From assembly GCA_964453335.1 (NCBI GenBank), contig CAYVOK010000001.1, forward strand, positions 62,001 through 126,000: 64,000 nt of DNA, written 5' to 3'. Below are positions 49,571 through 57,982 of the stretch, one piece after another (the first letter of the stretch is position 1; each line of letters starts with the position of its first letter). Under the pieces are notes generated by a model. The model saw nothing but the letters and a program-made list of their open reading frames with translations. It made no database searches and was not told the origin of the DNA. The translations under genes and the position numbers were made by a program. Origin of the DNA: VGBO01 sp964453335. GTDB lineage: Bacteria; Actinomycetota; Acidimicrobiia; Acidimicrobiales; CAIXPF01.

Positions 49571-52338
49571 ACGCCCTTCCATTTCTTTTCAGGATCGCTA
49601 TTAAGAACATGAAGCTCTTCTTCTGCTCTTGTCATTGCAACATACTTGGCATTTTCCTCTTGTTCTAAATCTTCATCTCTTTTTGCAAGTTTGCTTGGGA
49701 AGTTTTCGATGTCTACAAGATAAACTCTCTTGAATTCAAAACCTTTGCTCTTGTGGACGCTGGTTAAAATAACTTTTCTTTTTTCATCTTCTTTTGTAAC
49801 TTCTTCAGGCTTTAGTGTATTTTTGGCAAAAACAGAATCCAGCCAACTAAACACGTCTGCTATGTCGTAGATGCTTGGTTTTGCTTCAATTGCTGTCTGA
49901 AAAACTGTTTGTATTATGCCGACATTTTTCTTTAGTTCCTGTAGATTTTTTTGCTTGCTAGGAATGTGCCCAAATTTTCTAAGCTGATCTTTATAGTAAT
50001 TTGAAAGAGCATCATTGCCCATGTAGCCGCCAAATTCTTCATCTGATTCGGGAATTCCATCATCGCTATCATCTTTTAACAATTCGTGAACTGAGGCTTC
50101 GTTGCTTAGACCTAGATCATCAAGTATTGATTCGATTTCTTGTTTCATATCGGATACGAAATCCTTTCCTATTGCAGCAAAAGGAATTCCCCTACTTAAA
50201 AGACCAAGGGCCACAGTAGTAAGCGGCTCATTTGTTCTGCCAATTACAGCAGTTGTCTTGTCTAGCATTCCTCCCTTGTATGAAGCCTGTATTTGATTTA
50301 ACATGTCTCCTACAGTTTGATTAGTAGTAACCTCACCATGATAATCTTCCCTATCTTTGTATTTTAGACCTCTAATAAGACTGTTCACTTTTGTATTTTT
50401 GTTTACATAATCAACTATAGCCTGTCTGCTTCTATAATTGGATGGCATTGTTTGAACAATCTCAGATGATCCATGTAATTTTTCATGATCTGATTTTAAT
50501 GTTTCTACAATATCATTGAAACTAGATGCTTCTGCTCCACGGAATCTGTAAATGGCTTGATTAGGATCGCCAACAGCCATTATGGATGCACCTTGTTCAG
50601 CCAATTTCTTCAACATTTCTTTTTGTACAAAGTTGAAGTCTTGAACTTCATCTGCCAACACCACATCAAATTTTGGCCAATTAATTTTGTCCATGTTGAC
50701 TCCGGAATACCAATAGTCATCATCAAAGTCACGAAGTTTATGAAATGGTATCCACTGATCATTTTTACCAATAGCAGCAAATCGCATAGACCTGCCACTT
50801 TTAAGTTGGGCATCATTTAAATCTTGTACTCCCGGGGCAGTTTTGCTTAATAACCAAACAGCCAAATCTTGCACTATTTTATTAATATCTTCTCGACTTG
50901 GATTTTCTATTAACTCATCAGCTCTACGCCATAGTTCTACAAAAGACTGAGTTACATTTTTTTGTTCTGGCAATGAATACCATGAATCCCATGCAAACTG
51001 CAAAGGCACATTAGCATCATACCTTTCAAATATAGATGCTATTTGTTCTTCTGCTTTCTTTTTATCTGAAATATTGACACCATATTGCTTGCAAAGACTT
51101 GCAAGATCTCTGGCACATGTTATAACTGCTTTTTTCTGTTTCCTAACGAATGATACAGCCGTTTTCCCTAGGCCAGTTTGAGATATGACCCTATCAGAAG
51201 ACATTCTGGACTTTACTTCATCTTCTTTTGGCAAGTTTGTTTTTTCTATTTCGTTATCAAAATCAATTGTATCTGTTGCAAGCATCAATTTAGTTTTTTG
51301 AGCAAATTTCTTTTTGCCAGTAAATCCTAGAAGCCTTCCTTTATCATCATATTGTTGAGCTTTAGCAGTCGCATCCATTGAGTAATTTGTTTTTGGAACT
51401 ACCATGCCGCTTTGTTCACCTAAAACTTTATTCAAAAATGAGTTAGTTGTTCTGATTATTATATCAGCATTTTCTTGTCCCCATCTGGTTTCTTTTTTTC
51501 TAACTGATTTGAACCTTGCCTGAGCTTCCACTTGATTTTTCTTGTTAAATACCAAATAAAGCCATGTTTGACCGCTATTTACTCCATATTTTTCCCACAA
51601 ACATACCAAAGTACTTGTTTTACCAGAACCTGCCAAAGCATTAACAACCAAATTACCACGATTTCCAGACTTAAGAATGTTGTAAAAAGCCTCATCAATT
51701 TTGCTCTTTTCAGGATCGCCCAATTTTTTCTGACAATCTTCATCTATTTGATTTATATGTACTTGGCCAGGAACTCTTTGAACTGGTTGTTCTTCCTTCT
51801 TTTCAGCCGGTTTGGCACCAGCTCCCGCAGCGGCAGGTTTTTCTGGTTCCTTTTTATCCTTACATGGGTCGAATCCAGTTGGGTCTACAACGGGAACATT
51901 TACAACATCTGATGCTTTCTGTTTATCAGTAATAGCTGGGACTAATTCAACTCTACAAAATCTAGCAGGCAAAATGAATCTATTAAATATTGGAGTTACA
52001 GCATCGAATATTCTGCCCATTTCCGAGCTGAATTTGATTGGGTTGCTTGGAGTTGCCTTTTCTGCCATTATTTGATAATCTTTTTTGAACTCTTCAGCTT
52101 TAAGCACAAAAGAAATTTGACCTGTTCTGAAATTGTTCATCTCTTCTCCAAAAGAAACATTAGTTGTTCCTGTAGGAAAAAAAGGTCTTGCAGCATAAAT
52201 TTTGCCTGTAGTTTTGTTTTGGGCTACATACAAAGTATGTCCCGCTTTTGGATCTGTAGCTGCTGCTTCTGTCATAAAAACCATGTTTTCATCAATTTTG
52301 AGCCATTCGATGAATGTGTACCCGTTCAAATCGTTCAT
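49567..52338 (-). CDS. CTS-tagged UvrD/PcrA-like superfamily I helicase, 923 aa
   Basis: The start MNDLNGYTFIEWLKIDE is a CTS with I-D-E, so this helicase is predicted to ride in the capsid. Motifs: Walker A N-A-L-A-G-S-G-K-T near 235, motif II L-A-D-E-V-Q-D-F, motif III G-D-P-N-Q-A-I-Y-R-F-R-G-A, motif V S-V-H-K-S-K-G-F-E-F and motif VI Y-V-A-M-T-R-A. About 220 N-terminal residues before the ATPase include a Pro/Lys/Ala-rich linker. It would unwind DNA 3' to 5'. An injected helicase could aid genome entry, early replication, or clearing host proteins or defences from DNA; inference. A CTAAATA-like element and GGGAG precede the ATG. Confidence 0.88.
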   Translation of the reverse strand: MNDLNGYTFIEWLKIDENMVFMTEAAATDPKAGHTLYVAQNKTTGKIYAARPFFPTGTTNVSFGEEMNNFRTGQISFVLKAEEFKKDYQIMAEKATPSNPIKFSSEMGRIFDAVTPIFNRFILPARFCRVELVPAITDKQKASDVVNVPVVDPTGFDPCKDKKEPEKPAAAGAGAKPAEKKEEQPVQRVPGQVHINQIDEDCQKKLGDPEKSKIDEAFYNILKSGNRGNLVVNALAGSGKTSTLVCLWEKYGVNSGQTWLYLVFNKKNQVEAQARFKSVRKKETRWGQENADIIIRTTNSFLNKVLGEQSGMVVPKTNYSMDATAKAQQYDDKGRLLGFTGKKKFAQKTKLMLATDTIDFDNEIEKTNLPKEDEVKSRMSSDRVISQTGLGKTAVSFVRKQKKAVITCARDLASLCKQYGVNISDKKKAEEQIASIFERYDANVPLQFAWDSWYSLPEQKNVTQSFVELWRRADELIENPSREDINKIVQDLAVWLLSKTAPGVQDLNDAQLKSGRSMRFAAIGKNDQWIPFHKLRDFDDDYWYSGVNMDKINWPKFDVVLADEVQDFNFVQKEMLKKLAEQGASIMAVGDPNQAIYRFRGAEASSFNDIVETLKSDHEKLHGSSEIVQTMPSNYRSRQAIVDYVNKNTKVNSLIRGLKYKDREDYHGEVTTNQTVGDMLNQIQASYKGGMLDKTTAVIGRTNEPLTTVALGLLSRGIPFAAIGKDFVSDMKQEIESILDDLGLSNEASVHELLKDDSDDGIPESDEEFGGYMGNDALSNYYKDQLRKFGHIPSKQKNLQELKKNVGIIQTVFQTAIEAKPSIYDIADVFSWLDSVFAKNTLKPEEVTKEDEKRKVILTSVHKSKGFEFKRVYLVDIENFPSKLAKRDEDLEQEENAKYVAMTRAEEELHVLNSDPEKKWKGV

Positions 52339-52445
52339 GTTAATCTCCCAGACTATATTTTATTTAGTTTGTATAGTAAATTTTTGAGGCTAATCCCGTC
52401 GATTAGTCCCTATAATTATTAATAATGTAATTAGGGAGGACTCAA

Positions 52446-52925
52446 ATGCACTTTTTAACAGCAGTTTTCTTGCTTTTTGGCCAGAATTTTGAAGGAAGGG
52501 TAGTGTCAGTCACCGATGGGGATACTATCGGTGTTTTGGTAAACAATATGGAGAGAAAGGTCAGACTCTCCGATATTGATGCTCCAGAAAAAGCGCAAGC
52601 GTTTGGATCAAGAGCTAAGATGGCTCTAAGCGAAAAGGTATTTGGCAAAACAGTTAAAGTTGACGTACATGATAAAGATCGATATGGAAGATATGTTGGA
52701 ACTATTACAATTGATAATAAAAATATTAATTTGCAAATGGTAAAAGAAGGCTATGCATGGTGGTACAAACAATATTCTAAAAATTATGAATTCGGTAAAG
52801 CCGAAATAGAAGCTAGAAATAGCAAAGATGGACTTTGGATCGACCCATTTCCCATACCTCCTTGGGAATACAGATCTAAAAAAACAAGCAATACCAAAAA
52901 ACCAGTTTCTAAAAAGAAAAAATGA
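52446..52925 (+). CDS. Staphylococcal-type (thermo)nuclease with signal peptide, 159 aa
   Basis: An SNase-fold secreted nuclease. The first ~15 residues are hydrophobic (MHFLTAVFLLFG) and look like a signal or anchor. Catalytic landmarks: D-G-D-T (24-27), R40 then D-I-D-A-P-E (43-48), and D-R-Y-G-R-Y-V-G near 76. The tail is Lys-rich. GGGAGG precedes the ATG and TATAAT (52411-52416) lies upstream. In an infected cell it may degrade nucleic acid in the envelope space or protect against incoming DNA; role inferred. Confidence 0.9.
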   Translation: MHFLTAVFLLFGQNFEGRVVSVTDGDTIGVLVNNMERKVRLSDIDAPEKAQAFGSRAKMALSEKVFGKTVKVDVHDKDRYGRYVGTITIDNKNINLQMVKEGYAWWYKQYSKNYEFGKAEIEARNSKDGLWIDPFPIPPWEYRSKKTSNTKKPVSKKKK

Positions 52926-52949
52926 TACTTTGAAACAGTACATATTTGT

Positions 52950-53363
52950 ATGGAGAAATTAAATTTATTTCCACTTGTGAACTATGAAAAATCTTGGTTC
53001 AAAGAAATTCTTGAATGTCTCGATGAAAAAATAAAATTTGTCACTTTTGAATATCTTAAAGATAATTATGCCTATTGTTGTTTTGACTATGATGACAATA
53101 GTTGCGAACCAGTATTTGTTGATGGAAATCCTATAGTATTTTTGAATCTATTAGATAGGCTTGTGGACAAGGATCATCACATAGTTAAAGCTGGCATGAA
53201 ATCTTTAAAAAAATTCAACACAAATGGCCCTAATCGAGGCCTTTATTTCAGCAGGGTGCCTATCGAGGTGGTTGGACATTTAGCTGCAAAATTTGGTGTG
53301 TTTTCTGGCGATCTAGAGGATAGCCACGCTGAATTCGAAGACTTATCTGGCGAGGAAGACTAG
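52950..53363 (+). CDS. Hypothetical acidic protein, 137 aa
   Basis: Acidic, aromatic-rich (VTFEYLKDNYAYCCFDYDDN) with an acidic C-terminus (HAEFEDLSGEED). No family recognised. It follows the thermonuclease gene by 24 bases on the same strand and overlaps the convergent gene's end by four bases. Confidence 0.68.
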   Translation: MEKLNLFPLVNYEKSWFKEILECLDEKIKFVTFEYLKDNYAYCCFDYDDNSCEPVFVDGNPIVFLNLLDRLVDKDHHIVKAGMKSLKKFNTNGPNRGLYFSRVPIEVVGHLAAKFGVFSGDLEDSHAEFEDLSGEED

Positions 53364-53881
53364 AAATTATTTTTAATATTGTGCAGCGCTTTACGAGCTT
53401 CGAACAATGACTTTTTAACTTCAACATCTTGTTCTCTTTGTTCTTCTGTCGTATATCGTATCACATTCTCAATTGCTGCCTCTAATTGCTTTCTCTTTTT
53501 TGGAGAAGCAGTGGCTATCAATTCCATTTTTCCATATTCACCCAAATCAATATTCTTGGCATACGCTTCAACATATTTGTTAGCACTGTCAGATGCTTCT
53601 ACTAACTCTTTGATTATTTTTTTTCTAAATTCTTCATTATGTTTTGCTATTTGAATATTCTTGTCGAGCAAATCTAAAGCTTTCTTTTCTGCTTCCTCCG
53701 CAGTTTTGAACATTTTTATTATGGTCGTATCTTGAAGTTTGACGAGTTCATTCGTCAACATTATTACCTTATTCTCTAATAATATGTTTCTATCATTAAT
53801 TGATGAAAAGTCTTTTTGACTTTGTAATATGAAAATGACAAAAGGCAAAGCAGTTAAAAAAATTGTAATTTTGTATTTCAT
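53360..53881 (-). CDS. Membrane-anchored coiled-coil protein, 173 aa
   Basis: Residues 4-20 are a signal anchor (KITIFLTALPFVIFIL). The rest is almost all charged heptad helix (LENKVIMLTNELVKLQDTT, KAAEEAEKKA-like repeats), ending basic. This architecture occurs in periplasmic coiled-coil or inner-membrane spanin-like proteins, but no lysis neighbours are visible, so I leave it unassigned. AGGAGG lies before the ATG and a TATAAT box at 53909-53914. Confidence 0.7.
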   Translation of the reverse strand: MKYKITIFLTALPFVIFILQSQKDFSSINDRNILLENKVIMLTNELVKLQDTTIIKMFKTAEEAEKKALDLLDKNIQIAKHNEEFRKKIIKELVEASDSANKYVEAYAKNIDLGEYGKMELIATASPKKRKQLEAAIENVIRYTTEEQREQDVEVKKSLFEARKALHNIKNNF

Positions 53882-53930
53882 GGGCGGTTCCTCCTTGACT
53901 TTATTTTAATTATACGGAAAAACCGCTAAA

Positions 53931-56723
53931 TTACATCCTTGGCAGCATCTCAGATTGATAATAATCCCTAATTTTCGGCTTTAAAAGCGCAACAACCTGC
54001 GGAGTCATACGTTCCTTGCCTAGCCTTCTTATTGTCTCAACAGCAGTACCATCCTTCTTATTGATCAAATCGGCTGTTTCCGAAGCAGATAAAACAATTT
54101 TACCTCTAGTCTTTTCAAGTATGCTAGCAACCATTGGAGGATTATACATTGACAATCCACTCTTTATTTTCTGGTAAAACCCATCTGGGTAATTTAAGTT
54201 AGGAAACTTGATGAACAAAGATAGCAGACTTGAAGCTGGCATAGATTCTAAAGATTGTAAATTAAACAAATTGCCTATATCATTTATAGTCTCAGGATTT
54301 ACTTTAAAGTCGGCTATGTTATTTAAAAATTCAAATATTTTAGATGGATTTATGTTGTTCCAAACACCATCTCCAGCCATATCTTTCAACTTTTGAACAT
54401 CGGGGACAGAAATACTTTTATCACGACTAAAGATTGAACTAAGCAACTCAGCAATTCGTTCTTCTTTAGTGTTTTCAATTTTTTTGCCTCCAGAAACATC
54501 CATACTCATGTATCTTTGCATCAAATAATTAGTTAATTTTGATTTCGGCAAAATATCAAAAGTCAAATATGACAAAAGTTCATAGATGGCAGAAAAGCTC
54601 AAAATATCCAGTACTGCTGGTGATATCATATCAAAAATTTGATCTTGGCTTACATTTTTACTTACAAGCAGTTTAATCATTTTAACAACATACTCTGGAT
54701 ACCAGAGAATTTTCCTGAATCTTTCTAAACCAATATGCGAAATAAATGTAAGTGGATTTGTAGAATTAAAAATTCCTTGAACTAGTTCGCTATCTTCAAA
54801 TTTATATCTTGCATTTTTTAAATGGTGAATTTTTGCATCATCAGTAAGATCACGTTCATCAAAAAATGGTGATAATTCTCTATGAGTCTGATCATCAGTA
54901 TTGTCATAAATAAACTTTTTTATATCATCTGGCATAACAGATATTATTTCTTTAAGATCTGATTTTGAAATCCAATCTAACGATGACTTCAATTTGCCAC
55001 CCAGATGTTTCATAAATTCAGGATTAATTTTATCAAAGAATTTTTTGAAATCTTTGTAGTTATCTAAATTTTCTAAAATTTGATTTAATGATTCTCTAGA
55101 TTTAAGGAGTTTTTTTGCAAAAGCTTCAGTATGATTATCAACCATATCCCAAAACATAGCCGAAGCATTTTCATCAGAATTAATACTTCGGATTAAATCC
55201 CTCATATTAAGTCTAAAAATATATTCATCCATTTGTTGTATGAAGTCCATATTTTCTTGAGTTAATCCTCTAAAACCTCCAGCCAATAAAATATCAAAAT
55301 AGGCGTGATGATTGAACTTTTTAACATGTTTTGTAATTAAATCAGAAAATTGTTTATTTTTTATAGTTCTAATCCCAGTTGATAAAAGTTTTGTTAAACT
55401 GCCATCTTCAACGGCCCCAATAAAATCATCCATGAATTCATATTGTTCATTCTCTGGCACTAGTTCTAACAAGTCTTCAATTGTTATATTGTATAAACTA
55501 AGACTTCTGACCCAGTCTTTGAAAGATTCTTTCTTGGTCTTTCTCTCATTGAAAGCTTCTTTTATTTGCAAAGTAGTTAAGGTTTCAAGCTTTCCATGTC
55601 TGAATATTGATTTCTGTTCTTCAGTTAAAGTGTTATATGCTTCATCTGGAAGTCTATCTGCCAGAACTATGTATGCTTCCCATAATTCAGGAGAAAGCTT
55701 TTTGGCCATGCTCCAATCATCACGCTTAAGGTATGATTTTAATTTCTTTTCATCATCAGTAAGAGGTTCTGGTATTAGAATACTGTCAACCGGAACTCCT
55801 TGGCTAGCCAAATATCTTTCATATTGTTTGACACTTGAATAGCCTTGTATTTCGTTAGGATGGTTTCTTGCATCAACCCATTCGCTACCTGTTAGTGTGC
55901 TGATGTCAGAATCTTCATCAGCCGCCTCCTCATTTTCTGCAACACCAGCGTTTACATAACGAGTAGGATCATCTTGATCTTTGTTAAAATCGAAAATGAA
56001 ATATTGAACTTGTCCTTTATTAATTCTGTAATTAAGAGTCCATTTTTTGAATCTAGAACTTGAAATACACCATACCTGTCCCTTACCCATCAACCTACAT
56101 TTTTGAGGATCGGAGCCAGCTTTAAAAATATAAATGTTGCTAGGATTGTTTTTACTATCTTTAGGAGGCCAGATTTGGTCTGCTTCATTGCTAATTTGCA
56201 ACAAGAATGGATCTGCCTTGCCGCCTTTATCATCTTTTTTTGCCAATCCAATTTGTGATTCTATTCTATGAATTATGGCAGAAAATTTTGTAAAGTCTAC
56301 AAAATCTTTGAATGTTTCATCTCTATATGAGATTTCTGGTCCATCTTTGTATGAAAACTTAATAAGTTCTTGGTCAACTAGTCTTCTAAGAGAACTCATT
56401 ATTTCACTTAGTCCAGAAGCATTCTGAAAATGAACTGCAGTCTTGTATTCTGGAATTGTAATCCTGCCATTAACCAAATTATCGTAATATGTTTGCAAAG
56501 ATGGATTCTTAGGTGGGTCTGGCAAATTCTTCTTTTTAGAAATACCAAACTTCTCTTGCATCTTGGCAAAGGCGGCTTTTTTATCAAACTCTTCAGGAGA
56601 CGATTTCAATTCATCAATAAATTTTCTCATCTCAATCTTGTCAATATTTTTGACATTGAGAAGAAAATCTTCGATATCTTTACTTAATGATTCAGATAAT
56701 GTTATAAATTCCTTAAAGTCCAT
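53931..56723 (-). CDS. Giant CTS-tagged virion protein, paralogue C, 930 aa
   Basis: Third and largest member of the family. The tag is MDFKEFITLSE (L-S-E). The N-terminal region has IPEYKTAVHF, and the core reads D-P-Q-K-C-R-L-M-G-K-G-Q-V-W-C-I-S-S-S, then Q-Y-F-I-F-D-F-N-K and R-Y-V-N-A-G, with an acidic insertion before S-E-W-V-D absent from A and B. The C-terminal 550 residues are helical and divergent. Its start overlaps the stop of the basic CTS gene by 11 bases. Function unknown; predicted head-packaged. Confidence 0.87.
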   Translation of the reverse strand: MDFKEFITLSESLSKDIEDFLLNVKNIDKIEMRKFIDELKSSPEEFDKKAAFAKMQEKFGISKKKNLPDPPKNPSLQTYYDNLVNGRITIPEYKTAVHFQNASGLSEIMSSLRRLVDQELIKFSYKDGPEISYRDETFKDFVDFTKFSAIIHRIESQIGLAKKDDKGGKADPFLLQISNEADQIWPPKDSKNNPSNIYIFKAGSDPQKCRLMGKGQVWCISSSRFKKWTLNYRINKGQVQYFIFDFNKDQDDPTRYVNAGVAENEEAADEDSDISTLTGSEWVDARNHPNEIQGYSSVKQYERYLASQGVPVDSILIPEPLTDDEKKLKSYLKRDDWSMAKKLSPELWEAYIVLADRLPDEAYNTLTEEQKSIFRHGKLETLTTLQIKEAFNERKTKKESFKDWVRSLSLYNITIEDLLELVPENEQYEFMDDFIGAVEDGSLTKLLSTGIRTIKNKQFSDLITKHVKKFNHHAYFDILLAGGFRGLTQENMDFIQQMDEYIFRLNMRDLIRSINSDENASAMFWDMVDNHTEAFAKKLLKSRESLNQILENLDNYKDFKKFFDKINPEFMKHLGGKLKSSLDWISKSDLKEIISVMPDDIKKFIYDNTDDQTHRELSPFFDERDLTDDAKIHHLKNARYKFEDSELVQGIFNSTNPLTFISHIGLERFRKILWYPEYVVKMIKLLVSKNVSQDQIFDMISPAVLDILSFSAIYELLSYLTFDILPKSKLTNYLMQRYMSMDVSGGKKIENTKEERIAELLSSIFSRDKSISVPDVQKLKDMAGDGVWNNINPSKIFEFLNNIADFKVNPETINDIGNLFNLQSLESMPASSLLSLFIKFPNLNYPDGFYQKIKSGLSMYNPPMVASILEKTRGKIVLSASETADLINKKDGTAVETIRRLGKERMTPQVVALLKPKIRDYYQSEMLPRM

Positions 56724-57237
56724 TATTCTCTAGCCACTCCCTAAATGTTGGCAAATAAGATTCGGTTTTGGCTTTTCTCCAGCCACCACCTTTCTTCTTG
56801 TACCACTTGCTAGCCCACAAATTAGCGTAGGCTGATGGATAAACATCAAACTTTTTTCTAGCCATAGATTTTGCTCTTGCCCACAACTTAGGATTTGTAG
56901 GCTTATTTTTGCCTTCATTTAACATGACATTTTCCTTTAAATTTTTATGTGAAACAACTACTGGCTTCCTGCCCTTCTTATGTTTCTTTTTGCCTTCGGC
57001 TCTTCTTTTTTGGGATACAGCTTTCTTTTTTGTTTCTGCACTCATGGCACCAGCTTGGGCCGCTGGTCTACATTTTGGATATGCCTTTTTTTGGCCTTTT
57101 TTTCTTACTCCTTTTTTAGCAGATGCGCCACAAGGTGGATGTTTGCCACTTTTGTCTTTTCTGCTTATGTCTACCCATTTTTCATCTAGCCATTTGCCTA
57201 GGCCAGAATCTTTGTAATATTCGTTGAATGTCTTCAT
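56713..57237 (-). CDS. CTS-tagged, very basic protein with C-terminal CTS echo, 174 aa
   Basis: The N-terminus MKTFNEYYKDSGLGKWLDE is a CTS with L-D-E. The middle is extremely Lys/Arg-rich: G-K-H-P-P-C-G-A, A-Y-P-K-C-R-P, M-S-A-E-T-K-K-K-A-V, then N-P-K-L-W-A-R-A-K and W-Y-K-K-K-G-G-G-W, motifs I recall from small phage and giant-virus domains of unknown function. The last residues LPTFREWLENNGL repeat the tag pattern at the C-terminus. It probably binds packaged DNA. I start at 57237 because a CATAAATA box ends five bases upstream and the CTS begins there; the longer frame to 57318 is not supported. Confidence 0.82.
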   Translation of the reverse strand: MKTFNEYYKDSGLGKWLDEKWVDISRKDKSGKHPPCGASAKKGVRKKGQKKAYPKCRPAAQAGAMSAETKKKAVSQKRRAEGKKKHKKGRKPVVVSHKNLKENVMLNEGKNKPTNPKLWARAKSMARKKFDVYPSAYANLWASKWYKKKGGGWRKAKTESYLPTFREWLENNGL

Positions 57238-57242
57238 AATAT

Positions 57243-57250
57243 TATTTATG
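57243..57250 (-). promoter_or_regulatory. Late-type -10 box, CATAAATA
   Basis: It ends five bases before the ATG at 57237, predicting a leaderless or near-leaderless message; back to back with the box at 57261. Confidence 0.52.
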
Positions 57251-57260
57251 AAAGAATAAA

Positions 57261-57268
57261 AATAAATA
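57261..57268 (+). promoter_or_regulatory. Late-type -10 box, AATAAATA
   Basis: It ends four bases before the GTG start at 57273. Confidence 0.42.
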
Positions 57269-57272
57269 AAGT

Positions 57273-57818
57273 GTGAAAAACTACTTAATAAAATTGTTTT
57301 TAAGTATTGTATTGTCATGGATTCACGATAAAACTATCAAGCCTGTAGAGGATGCTTTTTATAATTTGGTTGCGGATGAAGGTTATTTCACATATGAAGA
57401 GTGTCAGAAAAGATCTTACGCCACATTATGTAGAGATATATGCACGGCAAGAAATACTATAGTATTATTCAAAAATGATCTTCCAACAACTGATGAAACT
57501 TTAATTTATTGTCACAAATGGAGGCATATATTGGCAATACAATTAATGCATTATGGCAATTATTATCTTCATGACAGAAGCAAGAAAGTTTATTCTTTTC
57601 TAGACAGAGAGAGATACTTTTATGAAAAAAAAATAATAGACAGAAACTTAAAAATATACGATTTAGTTGATGATTTACATAGAAATCATATACCTTTATA
57701 TGAAAAAAGAATACGATTAATGAGAATTAAAGAATTATTAGATCTAAAAGATTATGTAAATATAGAACTACCGGATATTGTTCCGCCAGAATTTTTTCCT
57801 AGTTGGAGGAATCCATAA
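57273..57818 (+). CDS. Hypothetical protein with N-terminal hydrophobic segment, 181 aa
   Basis: Starts at GTG (VKNYLIKLFLSIVLSW if read literally), giving a hydrophobic N-terminus, then a basic helical protein with many Arg/Tyr/Leu. No family recognised. No Shine-Dalgarno, but an AATAAATA box lies four bases upstream. Its TAA overlaps the ATG of the next small gene. Confidence 0.62.
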   Translation: MKNYLIKLFLSIVLSWIHDKTIKPVEDAFYNLVADEGYFTYEECQKRSYATLCRDICTARNTIVLFKNDLPTTDETLIYCHKWRHILAIQLMHYGNYYLHDRSKKVYSFLDRERYFYEKKIIDRNLKIYDLVDDLHRNHIPLYEKRIRLMRIKELLDLKDYVNIELPDIVPPEFFPSWRNP

Positions 57819-57982
57819 TGTTTTTTTACACAATACTACTATTTAATGCAATAACAATTTGCATAACTGCATTATCAATAATTCTAATTGCGGTTTATGA
57901 TTGGGTGCGAGAAGCCCATGCTCAAAAAAGATTCGAGAAAAGGAAAATAGATAGAAAGAAAAAACTCAAATCAAGAGAATAG
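57818..57982 (+). CDS. Small single-pass membrane protein, 54 aa
   Basis: A hydrophobic segment (TILLFNAITICITALSIILI) near the N-terminus, then a strongly basic tail (RFEKRKIDRKKKLKSRE). GGAGG lies eight bases before the ATG, which overlaps the upstream stop (TAATG). The shape resembles small phage membrane proteins such as holin- or anti-holin-like peptides, but no specific family is recognised. The 3' end overlaps the convergent gene. Confidence 0.68.
   Translation: MFFYTILLFNAITICITALSIILIAVYDWVREAHAQKRFEKRKIDRKKKLKSRE

Noticed and set aside
53360..53881. Spanin assignment
   Set aside because: Only the general anchor plus coiled-coil shape fits; there is no lysin, holin or lipobox-bearing partner nearby.
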